From RYN-230 sp963723595 (GTDB lineage Bacteria > Actinomycetota > Actinomycetes > Streptosporangiales > Streptosporangiaceae): a DNA stretch of 64,000 bases. The stretch covers positions 248,001 through 312,000 of the forward strand of contig CAVRRQ010000003.1 in assembly GCA_963723595.1 (NCBI GenBank), in the 5' to 3' direction. The translations under genes were made by a program, and so were the position numbers. Positions 36,310-45,657 of this stretch are shown piece after piece. The notes beneath the pieces are model-generated. The model was not told where the DNA came from and made no database searches. It saw only the letters and a list, made by a program, of their open reading frames with translations. Positions within the stretch are counted from its first letter, which is position 1. Each line of letters opens with the position of its first letter.

Positions 36310-37890
36310 TTACGCACCGCCCACGAGTTCGGGGGCGGGGGTTTCCGCGTCGCCTGGTGCGGTGCGGCCGCGCAGCGGCACCTCCTTGATGAACCAGGCC
36401 AGGACGAAGGCCAGCGCCGCCGCCGGGATGGCCCACAGGAACACCCCGTGGATCGCGTACGCGACGGCGGAGTACACGTCGTGCTGGATGGCCGCGGGCA
36501 GCGACCGGACCGTAGCCGGGTCGAACTGGCCGCCGCTGGTGGACAGGTGCACGCCGGGCGACACCGTGGTCAGCGCGTCGGTCAGCCGGCGGGCAAAGAT
36601 GGCCCCGAACGCCGACACCCCGATCGACCCGCCGATCTGCTGGAAGAACAGCCGGGAGCTGCTGGCCACCCCGATGTCGCGGAGCTCCACGCTGTTCTGC
36701 GCGACCAGCGTGGTCATCTGCATGAGGAAGCCCATGCCGAGGCCCAGCACCACCATGTAGAGACTGGAGGTCACCCGGCTGGTGTCCACCCCCAGCATGG
36801 ACAGCAGCCACATGCCGATGGTCATGCCCGCCGCGCCGAGGATCGGCAGCGCCTTGTACCGGCCGGTCCGGGTGGTGATCTGGCCCGCGATCAGCGAGGT
36901 GATCATCACGCCGACCATCATGGGCGTGAGCAGCAGGCCGCTGACGGTCGGCGAGGCACCCTGCACGGTCTGCTGGTACAGCGGCAGGAACGTGATCGCG
37001 CCGAACATGGCCAGGCCGGCCAGGAAGCTGAGCCCGCCCACCACCGCGAAGTTCCGGTTCCGGAACAGGTGCAGCGGCAGGATCGGCTCGGCCGCCCGCG
37101 CCTCGATCATGATGAACAGGGCCACGCTCACCACGGCCACCGCGCCCAGGGCGAGGATCTGCGACGACCCCCAGGCATACTGGCTGCCGCCCCAGGTGGA
37201 GACGAGCACGATCGCGGTGGTGGCCACGGCCAGGACCAGCGCGCCCAGGTAGTCCACCCGGTGCTCGACCCTGCGCCGCGGCAGGTGCAGGGTCGCGGCC
37301 AGGTAGGCCAGGGCCACGCCGCCGAGCGGCAGGTTGATGTAGAAGATCCAGCGCCAGGAGAAGCTGTCGGTGATCCACCCGCCCAGCAGCGGGCCGCCGA
37401 TGGTGGCGACCATCATCACGGCCATGATGTAGCCCATGTACTGGCCCCGCTCGCGGGGCGAGACCAGGTCCCCGATGATCGCGATGGCGCTGACCATCAG
37501 GCCGCCCGCGCCGAGTCCCTGGATGGCCCGGAACGTGATGAGCTCGGCCATGGACTGGGACAGCCCGGCCGCCGCGGAACCGGCCAGGAAAATCACGATG
37601 GCCGTCATGAACAACTTCTTGCGGCCGTACATGTCGCCGAGCTTCCCGTACAGCGGGGTGGTGATGGTCAACGCGAGCACGTAGGCCGTGACCACCCAGG
37701 ACAGGTGCGCGACGCCGCCCAGGCTGCCCACGATGCGGGGCAGCGCGGTGCCCACGATGAGCTGGTCGAGCATGGCCAGCATGATGGCCAGGAGCAGGCC
37801 CGGCAGCACCACGAGCACCTCGCGGCGCATCTTCATGCTGGACCCGGGGCTGGCGCCCGGTGCCGTCGCGGCGGCTTGCGTATCTGTCAT
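36310..37890 (-). CDS. MFS drug exporter, DHA2 family (14 helices)
   Basis: Proton-driven multidrug efflux permease of 526 residues. Motif A is GKLGDMYGRKKLF, the antiporter motif C region is GGPLLGGWITDSFSWRWIFYIN, and motif D1 near helix 1 is LDQLIVGTALPRIVGSLGG. About fourteen hydrophobic segments can be counted, as in QacA/EmrB. The divergent TetR gene 150 bp away is its likely regulator. The substrate cannot be told from sequence. Confidence 0.92.
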   Translation of the reverse strand: MTDTQAAATAPGASPGSSMKMRREVLVVLPGLLLAIMLAMLDQLIVGTALPRIVGSLGGVAHLSWVVTAYVLALTITTPLYGKLGDMYGRKKLFMTAIVIFLAGSAAAGLSQSMAELITFRAIQGLGAGGLMVSAIAIIGDLVSPRERGQYMGYIMAVMMVATIGGPLLGGWITDSFSWRWIFYINLPLGGVALAYLAATLHLPRRRVEHRVDYLGALVLAVATTAIVLVSTWGGSQYAWGSSQILALGAVAVVSVALFIMIEARAAEPILPLHLFRNRNFAVVGGLSFLAGLAMFGAITFLPLYQQTVQGASPTVSGLLLTPMMVGVMITSLIAGQITTRTGRYKALPILGAAGMTIGMWLLSMLGVDTSRVTSSLYMVVLGLGMGFLMQMTTLVAQNSVELRDIGVASSSRLFFQQIGGSIGVSAFGAIFARRLTDALTTVSPGVHLSTSGGQFDPATVRSLPAAIQHDVYSAVAYAIHGVFLWAIPAAALAFVLAWFIKEVPLRGRTAPGDAETPAPELVGGA

Positions 37891-37940
37891 GCCGTCCCCA
37901 TGGATAAATGGCTACTCGATGCCGACCGAGCCGTCTCACT

Positions 37941-38024
37941 ACTTACCTGCCGGCCGGACTTACTTGCCGACCGGCTAGGATAGGGCCCAGGCTAAGACGC
38001 CAACTAACCGGGCGTCAAGTAAGT
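37941..38024. promoter_or_regulatory. Repeated ACTTACYTG sites between exporter and TetR genes
   Basis: ACTTACCTGCCGGCCGG (37941-37957) is followed directly by ACTTACTTGCCGACCGG (37958-37974), a 17-bp direct repeat. A third copy in opposite orientation, CAAGTAAGT, is at 38016-38024, 19 bp before the TetR start. These are candidate TetR half-sites controlling both divergent genes. Confidence 0.55.
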
Positions 38025-38042
38025 TTGGCGAGAGGAAGGCCC

Positions 38043-38645
38043 GTGAGTGCGGAGCCGGGCCAGGTGAAGGCGCCCCGGGGTGACACCCGGGGGCGGATTC
38101 AGTCCGTGGCCCTCGAACTGTTCGCGGAGCAGGGCTACGAGAAGACCTCGCTGCGGGAGATCGCCGAGCGCCTCGACGTGACCAAGGCCGCGCTGTACTA
38201 CCACTTCAAGTCCAAAGAGGACATCGTCGCCAGCTTCACCGAGGACTACGTCACCGAGCTGGACGAGCTGATCGCCTGGGGCACCGCCCAGCCGCGCACC
38301 GGCGAGACCCGGGCGCTCCTGCTCGAGCGCTATAGCGTCATCGTCGGCCATCGCCTGCCCGTGATGAGGTTCCTGGAGCAGAACCAGGCCGCCGTGCACC
38401 AGCTGCTGAGCGAGGGCCGGCGTGACCGCCAGAAGCTGTTCCGGACCCAGTTCGAGCGCCTGCGCGATCTGCTGGCCGGCCCGGACGCCCCGCTGCGGGA
38501 CCGGGTCCGGGCGTCGGTGGCCGTGGCCTCGGTGGGGATCTCGTGCATGCTGTTCGACAAGGACGCCGGCGCCCCGGGTGAACTGCACGACATCGCGCTG
38601 GAGACCGCGTGTGAGCTGGCCGGGGTCGAGCGGCCGGTGGGTTAG
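38043..38645 (+). CDS. TetR family transcriptional regulator
   Basis: Repressor of 200 residues. The N-terminal helix-turn-helix is LFAEQGYEKTSLREIAERLD followed by VTKAALYYHFKSKEDIV. The C-terminal helical domain is variable and should bind the effector drug. GTG 38043 has GAGAGGAAGG upstream. It is divergent from the DHA2 exporter, the usual arrangement for a drug-responsive local repressor. Its stop overlaps the convergent AsnC gene by 4 bp. Confidence 0.92.
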   Translation: MSAEPGQVKAPRGDTRGRIQSVALELFAEQGYEKTSLREIAERLDVTKAALYYHFKSKEDIVASFTEDYVTELDELIAWGTAQPRTGETRALLLERYSVIVGHRLPVMRFLEQNQAAVHQLLSEGRRDRQKLFRTQFERLRDLLAGPDAPLRDRVRASVAVASVGISCMLFDKDAGAPGELHDIALETACELAGVERPVG

Positions 38646-39133
38646 GCCGACGCGGCAGGGTGGGCACTCAGTGCTACTGATTGCACGAGGGGCAGCACCC
38701 GGTAGGGCAGCGGGGTGGCCAGCGCGATCAGCGTGGAGGCCCGCTCCACCCCGGCCACGTCCACGATCGCGTCGATGACCCGCTGCAGGTCGGCGTTGGT
38801 GCGGGCCACCACCCGGCACAGCATGTCGCTGGACCCGGTGATCGTGTGCGCCTCCAGTACCTCCGGGATCGCGGCCAGCCGCCCGGCCACCGGATCGTGC
38901 CCGCCCGGCTGGCGGATCTCCAGCGTGACGAAGGCGGTCACGCCATGCCCCAGGGCCACCGGGTCCACGTCCGGGCCGTACCCGGTGATCACCCCGCGGG
39001 CGTGCAGCCGGTCCAGCCGGGCCTGGGCCGTGCCGCGGGCCACGCCGAGCCGGCGCGAGGCCTCCAGCATTCCGACCCGGGGTTCGGCGGCCAGCAGGCC
39101 GATGAGCCGGGCATCCAGGCTGTCGATCAGCAC
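38642..39133 (-). CDS. Lrp/AsnC family transcriptional regulator
   Basis: Regulator of 163 residues. The HTH is DSLDARLIGLLAAEPRVGM then ARGTAQARLDRLHARGVITG. The C-terminal RAM domain has VLEAHTITGSSDMLCRVVAR. GTG 39133 is chosen for an AGGAGG 6 bp upstream. It is divergent from the HPPD gene, as often seen in Actinobacteria, so it probably senses an aromatic amino acid or its keto acid and controls tyrosine catabolism. Confidence 0.9.
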   Translation of the reverse strand: MLIDSLDARLIGLLAAEPRVGMLEASRRLGVARGTAQARLDRLHARGVITGYGPDVDPVALGHGVTAFVTLEIRQPGGHDPVAGRLAAIPEVLEAHTITGSSDMLCRVVARTNADLQRVIDAIVDVAGVERASTLIALATPLPYRVLPLVQSVALSAHPAASA

Positions 39134-39240
39134 ACCGCACCTCCTGGGTCGCCAGCCGCGGAGAACTCCGGGCATGGTGTACAGCTTTACACGAGATGAC
39201 CGTTAGAGAGTATACAAAGTGTCTAGTAAATAAAGAGACT

Positions 39241-39257
39241 ATTGCACAGTCTGCAAT
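39241..39257. promoter_or_regulatory. Lrp/AsnC-type operator upstream of hpd
   Basis: ATTGCA-CAGTC-TGCAAT is a perfect inverted repeat with 6-bp arms and a 5-bp centre, the TTGCA-N5-TGCAA form common for Lrp-family sites. It lies 50 bp before the HPPD start in an AT-rich divergent gap, where a second region (GTATACAAAGTGTCTAG) may hold the promoters. Confidence 0.6.
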
Positions 39258-39306
39258 GCCCGGCGGATGCTGCTGACATCAGCAGCCAACGCACGGGGAG
39301 CATGCC

Positions 39307-40407
39307 ATGAGTGCCACAGATGAGTTCCCGGTCACCGGCATGGACGCGGTGGTCTTCGCCGTGGGCAACGCGCGGCAGGCCGCGCACTACTACTCGACCG
39401 CGTTCGGGATGCGCTGCGTGGCCTACCGCGGCCCCGAGACCGGGTGCCGCGATGAGACCACGTACGTGCTCGAATCCGGCCAGGCGCGGTTCGTGCTGCG
39501 CGGCCCGGTGCGGCCCGGCACGCCGCTGGCCCGCCATCAGGCCCGGCACGGTGACGGGGTGATCGACCTGGCCCTCGGCGTGCAGTCCGCGGAAGCGGCC
39601 TACGAGTACGCCACCATTCACGGCGCGCGCGGCCTGGCTGAGCCGCGGATCGTGGAGGACGAGCAGGGCAAGGTGGTACTGGCCACCATCGCGGCCTACG
39701 GGGACACCCAGCACACGCTGGTGGAACGGTCCTCCTACAGCGGCCCGTACCTGCCCGGGTACCGGGCGGCCCGGCCCATCGTGGCCCCGCCGGCCCGGCC
39801 GCTGTTCACCTCGATCGACCACTGCGTCGGCAACGTGGAGCTCGGCCGGATGGACGAGTGGGTGGGCTTCTACCAGCGGGTGATGGGCTTCACCAACATG
39901 AAGGAGTTCGTCGGCGACGACATCGCCACCGAGTACTCCGCGCTGATGAGCAAGGTGGTCGCGGACGGCTCCCGGACGGTCAAGTTCCCCATCAACGAGC
40001 CGGCCGCGGGCAAGAAGAAGTCCCAGATCGACGAGTACCTGGAGTTCTACGGCGGCCCCGGCGTCCAGCACATCGCGCTGGCCTGCGACGACATCGTGGA
40101 CACGGTGCGGGCCATGAAGGCCGCGGGGGTGGAGTTCCTGGACACCCCGGACAGCTACTACGACACGCTCGGGGCCTGGGCCGGGGAGACCCGGGTTGCC
40201 GTCGAGACCCTCCGTGAGCTGCGCATCCTGGCCGACCGCGACGAGGACGGCTACCTGCTGCAGATCTTCACCAAGCCGGTGCAGGACCGGCCCACGGTGT
40301 TCTTCGAGCTGATCGAGCGGCACGGCTCGGACGGTTTCGGCAAGGGCAACTTCAAGGCGCTGTTCGAGGCGATCGAGCGGGAGCAGGAGCGGCGCGGGAA
40401 CCTCTGA
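39307..40407 (+). CDS. hpd: 4-Hydroxyphenylpyruvate dioxygenase
   Basis: Fe(II) enzyme of 366 residues that converts 4-hydroxyphenylpyruvate to homogentisate in tyrosine breakdown. Two vicinal-oxygen-chelate domains are visible. The iron ligands are the His in TSIDHCVGNVE, the His in GVQHIALACDD, and the Glu in VFFELIERHG. The C-terminal GFGKGNFKALFEAIE is diagnostic of HPPD. ATG 39307 has GGGAGC upstream. The AsnC gene is divergent and the inverted repeat at 39241 lies between. No homogentisate dioxygenase is in the window. Confidence 0.95.
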   Translation: MSATDEFPVTGMDAVVFAVGNARQAAHYYSTAFGMRCVAYRGPETGCRDETTYVLESGQARFVLRGPVRPGTPLARHQARHGDGVIDLALGVQSAEAAYEYATIHGARGLAEPRIVEDEQGKVVLATIAAYGDTQHTLVERSSYSGPYLPGYRAARPIVAPPARPLFTSIDHCVGNVELGRMDEWVGFYQRVMGFTNMKEFVGDDIATEYSALMSKVVADGSRTVKFPINEPAAGKKKSQIDEYLEFYGGPGVQHIALACDDIVDTVRAMKAAGVEFLDTPDSYYDTLGAWAGETRVAVETLRELRILADRDEDGYLLQIFTKPVQDRPTVFFELIERHGSDGFGKGNFKALFEAIEREQERRGNL

Positions 40408-40420
40408 GCCTGGCCGGGCC

Positions 40421-41642
40421 TCACCGGAACATCAGGTGGTAGCCCGCCTGGCGGAGCTCGCTGATCACCTCGTCGCAGTGCGCCGGGCCGCGCGTCTCGA
40501 CCTGGAGCAGCACCTCGACCTCGTCGACGCGCAGCCGCGGCGTGATCCGTTCGTGCATCACGTCGAGCACGTTCGCGCCCAGGCCGGCCACCGTGCCCAG
40601 CAGGGTGGCCAGCGCGCCGGGGCGGTCCGGGATCCGGCACCGGAAGGTCAGGTAACGGCCGGCCGCGGCCAGGCCGTGCCGCAGCACCTTGGCCAGCAGC
40701 AGCGGGTCGATGTTGCCGCCGGACAGCACGGCCACCACCGGCGGCTGGAACATGCCCGGGTTGTCCATCAGCGCGGCCACCGCGGCCGCGCCGGCCGGCT
40801 CGACCACCTGCTTGGCCCGCTCCAGGCAGAGCAGCAGCCCCCGGGACAGGCTCTCCTCCGACACCGTGACCATGTGGTCCACGTGCCCGGAGATGATCCC
40901 GAACGGGATGTCGCCGGGCAGGCAGACCGCGATGCCGTCGGCCATGGTCGCGGTGGGCTGCACCCGGACCGGCTGCGCCGGCCGCCAGCGACGCCGGGTA
41001 GGCCGCGACCGCCTCGGCCTGGACGCCGACCACGGCCACCGGCGGGTCCGCGGACTTGACCGCGACCGCGACCCCGGCGATCAGGCCGCCCCCGCCGACC
41101 GGGACCGCGATCGTGCGCACCTGCGGGCACTGCTCCAGGATCTCCAGGCCGAGGGTGCCCTGGCCCGCGACGATGTCCGGGTGATCGAACGGGTGGATGA
41201 GCACCGCGCCGGTTTCGGCCGCGTACTCGCGGGCGTACTCCACCGCGTCGTCCACCGTCGCGCCGCGCATGATGATGTCCGCGCCGTAGCCGCGGGTCGC
41301 CTCGATCTTGGGCAGCTGGGCACCCTCCGGCATGATCACGGTGGCCTTCACGCCGAGCAGCGCGGCCGCGAACGCCACCCCCTGGGCGTGGTTGCCGGCG
41401 CTGGCCGCCACCACGCCGCGGGCCCGTTCCTCCTCGCTGAGCCGGGAGATCCTCAGGTACCCGCCGCGAGCCTTGAACGACCCGGTGCGCTGCAGGTTCT
41501 CGCACTTGAGGAACACGGGACCGCCGACCCGCTCGGACAGCACCCGGGAGTGCAGCAGCGGGGTCGGCGGCAGGATGTCGCGCAGCACCTCACGGGCGGT
41601 GGCCACGTCGGCGGCGCTCACGGGGGGGGAGGTCATCGCCAT
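40421..41642 (-). CDS. ilvA: Threonine ammonia-lyase (threonine dehydratase), one frameshift
   Basis: PLP enzyme of about 406 residues that turns threonine into 2-oxobutanoate. The PLP Lys is in RTGSFKARGGYLR. ASAGNHAQGVAFAA and VPVGGGGLIAGVA bind the cofactor phosphate. The frame slips near 40983, where PASLAAGA should continue PVRVQPTATMADG. The rest, including the Gly-rich AVLSGGNIDPLLL and the ACT-like regulatory C-terminus (RIPDRPGALATLLGTVAGL), is in the second frame. One ACT domain and this length fit the catabolic/short IlvA type. The ATG at 41642 or 41636 is the start. It converges with hpd. Confidence 0.9.
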
Positions 41643-41706
41643 GCCTTGCAGTCTCGCATCCAGGGGGAGATGCGAGCGCTGCCGACTGGGACGTAGTGTC
41701 GAAAGG

Positions 41707-43155
41707 GTGCAGCCAGACAACGAAACTCATGCAGCCGACGGAACCCCGCCCCGCCCCGCCGCCACCACCCTGGGCGAGCTGCGCGCCAGCGGGCACGAGT
41801 TCGAGACCGTAAAAGAGGAGATCCGGCGCAACCTGCTGGCCAGGATGCGCGCCGGTGAGAACAGATTTCCCGGGATCGTCGGGTTCGACCAGACCGTGCT
41901 CCCGCACGTGGAGCGGGCCCTGCTGGCCGGCCACGACACGATCCTGCTGGGCGAGCGCGGCCAGGGGAAGACGCGCCTGATCAGGACGCTGTCTGTCCTG
42001 CTCGACGACTGGACGCCCGCGGTCGCGGGCTGTGAGATCAACGACCACCCCTACCAGCCGGTCTGCGCGCGGTGCCAGCGCCTGGCCGCGGAGCAGGGCG
42101 ACGATCTGCCGGTCACGTGGCGGCACCGCAGCGAGCGGTACGGCGAGAAGCTCGCCACCCCGGACACCAGCGTGGGTGACCTGATCGGTGACATCGACCC
42201 GGTGAAGGTAGCCGAGGGCCGGACCCTGGGCGACCCGGAGACGATTCACTTCGGCCTGGTCCCGCGGACCAACCGCGGCATCTTCTGCCTCAACGAGCTT
42301 CCTGACCTGGCCGAGCGGATCCAGGTCGCGCTGCTCAACGTGCTGGAGGAACGGGACATCGGGGTCCGCGGCTACGCGCTGCGGCTGCCGCTGGACCTGG
42401 TCCTGGTGGCCAGCGCCAACCCGGAGGACTACACCAACCGGGGCCGGATCATCACCCCGCTGAAGGACCGCTTCGGCGCGGAGATCCGCACCCACTACCC
42501 GCTCACGCTGGACGAGGAACTCACGCTGACCCAGCAGGAGGCGCTGGTCGCCTGGGACGGCACCGACCCCGGCGCGGACCTGCCCGAGCACCTGGTGGAG
42601 GTCATCGCCCGGTTCACCCGGCTGGTGCGGTCCTCGCCCGCGGTGGACTCGCGGTCCGGGGTCTCGGCCCGGTTCGCGATCGCCGCGGCCGAGTCGGTGG
42701 CCGCCTCCGCGGTCCGCCGGGCCGCGCTGACCGGGGAGGCGCAGCCGGTGGCCCGGATCTGCGACCTGCCGCCGGTGGTCAGCAGCCTGCGCGGCAAGGT
42801 CGAGTTCGAGGTCAGCGAGGAAGGCCGCGAGACGGAGGTGCTCGACCACCTGCTCCGCCGGGCCATCGCGGACACGTTCCGGTCCCGGCTGGGCAGCGCC
42901 GACCTGAGCGGGCTGCTGGCCACGTTCGAGGAAGGCGGCTCGGTGGAGACCGGGGACATGGTCCCCGCGGCCACGCTGCTGAACCGGATCGGCGAGGTTC
43001 CGGGCCTGGCCCGGATCATGGACCGGCTGGGCATGGACGGCGGCGAGTCGTTCGGCGAGGCGGCCGCGGCGCTGGAGTTCGCGCTGGAGGGCCTGTACCT
43101 GATGCGGCGGCTGTCCAAGGACGTGATCGACGGCAATGCGGTCTACCGCACATGA
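41707..43155 (+). CDS. MoxR-like AAA+ ATPase (magnesium-chelatase-type)
   Basis: AAA+ ATPase of 482 residues, homologous to the Mycobacterium protein I recall as Rv0958. Walker A is LGERGQGKTRLI. The Walker B region is GIFCLNELPDLAERIQ, in which the first acid is replaced by Asn, as usual in this subfamily. Sensor I is LVASANPEDYTNRGRII and the arginine finger is probably in LKDRFGAEIRTHYP. A CxxC pair lies in YQPVCARCQRL. GTG 41707 is the start that follows a purine-rich site. The stop overlaps the VWA gene (ATGA), the classic MoxR-VWA pairing thought to act as a chaperone or metal-insertion machine. Confidence 0.9.
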   Translation: MQPDNETHAADGTPPRPAATTLGELRASGHEFETVKEEIRRNLLARMRAGENRFPGIVGFDQTVLPHVERALLAGHDTILLGERGQGKTRLIRTLSVLLDDWTPAVAGCEINDHPYQPVCARCQRLAAEQGDDLPVTWRHRSERYGEKLATPDTSVGDLIGDIDPVKVAEGRTLGDPETIHFGLVPRTNRGIFCLNELPDLAERIQVALLNVLEERDIGVRGYALRLPLDLVLVASANPEDYTNRGRIITPLKDRFGAEIRTHYPLTLDEELTLTQQEALVAWDGTDPGADLPEHLVEVIARFTRLVRSSPAVDSRSGVSARFAIAAAESVAASAVRRAALTGEAQPVARICDLPPVVSSLRGKVEFEVSEEGRETEVLDHLLRRAIADTFRSRLGSADLSGLLATFEEGGSVETGDMVPAATLLNRIGEVPGLARIMDRLGMDGGESFGEAAAALEFALEGLYLMRRLSKDVIDGNAVYRT

Positions 43156-45122
43156 GTGGTTACCGGTACGGCGAGTATCACGACGGGCCTGACCCGCTGG
43201 CGGCGCCGTTCGACGCCCGCGGCGCCCTGGACGAGATGGGCGACGCGGTGCTGGACGGGGCGGACCCGTCCAGTGCCCTGCGGGACCTGCTGCGCCGCGG
43301 GGTGAACGGCCGCCGCGGCCTGGACGACCTGCTGCGCCGGGTCCGCGACCGGCAGCGGGAGATCCGCGGCCGCGGCCGGCTGGACGGGATCCTCGAGGAA
43401 GCGCGGGCGCTGCTGGACACGGCGGTGGGCCAGGAGCGGGCCGAGCTGTTCCCCGACCCGGGCGACGAGGCCCGGCTGCGCGAGGACGAGCTGGACGCGC
43501 TGCCCTCGGACACCGCGCAGGCCATCCGCACGCTGGCCGACTACAACTGGCGCAGCCAGGCCGCCCGGGAGACGTTCGAGCGGCTCAAGGACCTGCTCCG
43601 CAGCGAGGTCCTGGACAGCCAGTTCCGCGGCATGAAGGAGGTCCTCCAGCAGCCCGACCCGGAGGCCATGCAGCGGGTCAAGGACATGATGGCCGACCTC
43701 AACCAGATGCTGGAGGCCGACGCCCGGGGCGAGCACACTCAAGGCGACTTCGACGGTTTCATGGACCGCTACGGCGACATGTTCCCGGAGAACCCCTCCG
43801 ACCTGGAGGAACTCGTCGACTCGCTGGTCCGCCGGGCCACCGCGGCGCAGCGGCTGCTCGGCTCGCTCACCGACGGGCAGCGCGACGAGCTGGCCGCGCT
43901 GATGGAGCAGACGCTGCAGGACGCCGGGCTGGCCGCGGAGATGTCCCGGCTGTCCGACTCGCTGCGCGCCCGGCGCCCGGAGATGGACATGGCGGCCTGG
44001 TCGGGCGACCCGATGACCGGCGATGAGCCGCTCGGCCTCAGCGACGCCACCAGCGCCCTGGCCGACCTCGCCGACCTGGCCGACCTGGAGTCCGAGCTGC
44101 GCCAGGACTACCCCGGAGCCCGCCTCGACGACATCGACGAGGCCGCGGTCCGGCGGGCCCTGGGCCGCCAGGCCGTGGACGACATGGAGGCGCTCCAGCA
44201 GACCGAGCGCGAGCTGGAGAAGCAGGGCTACCTCCAGCGCAACGCGGGCCAGCTGGAGCTGACCCCGAAGGCGGTGCGGAGGCTGGGCGAGACCGCGCTG
44301 CGCCGGGTGTTCGCGGACCTGCCCGAGGGCGGGTACGGGGACCACGAGCAGCGGGACGCGGGGCAGGCCGGCGAGTACACCGGCGCCACCCGCCGCTGGC
44401 AGTTCGGTGACGAGCAGGCCATCGACGCCCCCGCCACGGTGCGCAACGCGCTCTTGCGGGAGGCCGGGACGGCCCGGGATGGCCAGTCCCCCGGCGTCCG
44501 GCTGTCCGGCCGCGACTTCGAGGTCGGGGAGACGCAGCGGCGCGCGTCCGCGGCCGTGTGCCTGCTGGTCAACCTGTCCTACTCGATGGCGCTGCGCGGC
44601 ACCTGGGGCGCGGCCAAGCAGACCGCGCTGGCCCTGCACGCCCTGGTGCGCAGCCGGTTCCCGCAGGACTCCATCCAGGTCATCGGGTTCTCCAACTACG
44701 CACGCGAGCTGCGCGAGACCGACCTGGCCGGGCTCGGCTGGGACATGGTGCAGGGCACCAACCTGCACCACGCGCTGGTGCTGGCCGGCCGTTACCTGGA
44801 CCGGCGTCCCGAGCACGACCCGGTGGTGCTGATCGTGACCGACGGCGAGCCCACCGCGCACCTGCGCCGGGACGGGCGGTCCTGGTTCGACTGGCCGCCC
44901 GCGCCGGAGACGATCCAGCTCACCCTGGCCGAGGTGGACAAGATGACCCGGCGGCACGCCTCACTGAACGTGTTCATGCTGGCCGAGGACGAGCGGCTGA
45001 CCGACTTCGTGAACGAGGTGGCCCGGCGCAACGGCGGCCGGGTCCTGAACGCGGTGCCGGAACGGCTCGGCGAGTTCGTGGTCCGCGACTTCCTGCGGAC
45101 CCGGCGGGAAGGGCGGCGCTAG
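43152..45122 (+). CDS. VWA-domain partner of the MoxR ATPase
   Basis: Protein of 656 residues. A long acidic, helical N-terminal region (about 1-460) is followed by a von Willebrand A domain. The MIDAS motif reads LLVNLSYSMALRG: the first Asp of D-x-S-x-S is Asn here. The later metal-site elements QGTNLHHAL and IVTDGEPTAHL are intact. The protein should bind its target and hand it to the ATPase encoded just upstream (4-bp overlap). A hairpin at 45122-45147 ends the operon. Confidence 0.88.
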   Translation: MSGYRYGEYHDGPDPLAAPFDARGALDEMGDAVLDGADPSSALRDLLRRGVNGRRGLDDLLRRVRDRQREIRGRGRLDGILEEARALLDTAVGQERAELFPDPGDEARLREDELDALPSDTAQAIRTLADYNWRSQAARETFERLKDLLRSEVLDSQFRGMKEVLQQPDPEAMQRVKDMMADLNQMLEADARGEHTQGDFDGFMDRYGDMFPENPSDLEELVDSLVRRATAAQRLLGSLTDGQRDELAALMEQTLQDAGLAAEMSRLSDSLRARRPEMDMAAWSGDPMTGDEPLGLSDATSALADLADLADLESELRQDYPGARLDDIDEAAVRRALGRQAVDDMEALQQTERELEKQGYLQRNAGQLELTPKAVRRLGETALRRVFADLPEGGYGDHEQRDAGQAGEYTGATRRWQFGDEQAIDAPATVRNALLREAGTARDGQSPGVRLSGRDFEVGETQRRASAAVCLLVNLSYSMALRGTWGAAKQTALALHALVRSRFPQDSIQVIGFSNYARELRETDLAGLGWDMVQGTNLHHALVLAGRYLDRRPEHDPVVLIVTDGEPTAHLRRDGRSWFDWPPAPETIQLTLAEVDKMTRRHASLNVFMLAEDERLTDFVNEVARRNGGRVLNAVPERLGEFVVRDFLRTRREGRR

Positions 45123-45147
45123 CTTCCCGGGCGTAGCCTCGGGAAGC
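45122..45147 (+). terminator. Hairpin after the MoxR-VWA operon
   Basis: GCTTCCCG and CGGGAAGC arms around a 10-base loop begin at the VWA stop codon. There is no T-tract. Confidence 0.6.
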
Positions 45148-45318
45148 GCAGGGCCGCCGGCACGGGCCGCTCCGGAAACCAGGGATAGATTTTGCTTTAG
45201 GGCTTTTCGGACACGCCGCAGGCGCTGGGATCTCGTAGTAGCGTTCGGCCGTTACAGCTATGGGCGGGCCGAAGGGGTGGCAGCTGGCCGGGCCTGCATA
45301 TCTCTAGGAGGATCTCTC

Positions 45319-45585
45319 GTGAGTACTGTCACCGAAGCGGGCACGCGGTCGTCGGGGAAGCGTATCGGCGCCCTGATTCTCGGCATCGTCGGCATTCTGC
45401 TGATCATCCTGGCCCTGATCTACGTGACGACCAAGGCTAGTTCCCTGCCGAGCTTCATCCCGGGCCACCTTAACCACTCGTCCGGACATCACCCGCTGCG
45501 TGCCGGCGTGGCTCTCATCGTGGGCCTGGTCCTGCTGGGCGGGGCCTGGTGGCTGGGCTTCGGCGGCCGGAAGGCGCGTAGCTAG
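45319..45585 (+). CDS. Small two-helix membrane protein
   Basis: Protein of 88 residues. GTG 45319 is preceded by AGGAGG (8 bases between). It has two hydrophobic segments, IGALILGIVGILLIILALIYV and AGVALIVGLVLLGGAWWLGF, joined by a His-rich loop (HLNHSSGHHPL). It ends in a basic tail. I do not recognise the family. The AT-rich upstream region (AGATTTTGCTTTAGGGC, about 45186) suggests its own promoter, and a strong terminator follows. Confidence 0.75.
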   Translation: MSTVTEAGTRSSGKRIGALILGIVGILLIILALIYVTTKASSLPSFIPGHLNHSSGHHPLRAGVALIVGLVLLGGAWWLGFGGRKARS

Positions 45586-45609
45586 AACCTGGTCACGATT
45601 TGCTCACTG

Positions 45610-45638
45610 GGCCGCCCCCGACTCATCCGGGGGCGGCC
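45610..45638 (+). terminator. Strong hairpin terminator
   Basis: GGCCGCCCCCG, loop ACTCATC, CGGGGGCGGCC: an 11-bp perfect stem directly after the small membrane protein gene and 20 bp before the next start. Confidence 0.85.
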
Positions 45639-45657
45639 TCAGCCCTAGGATCATGGC

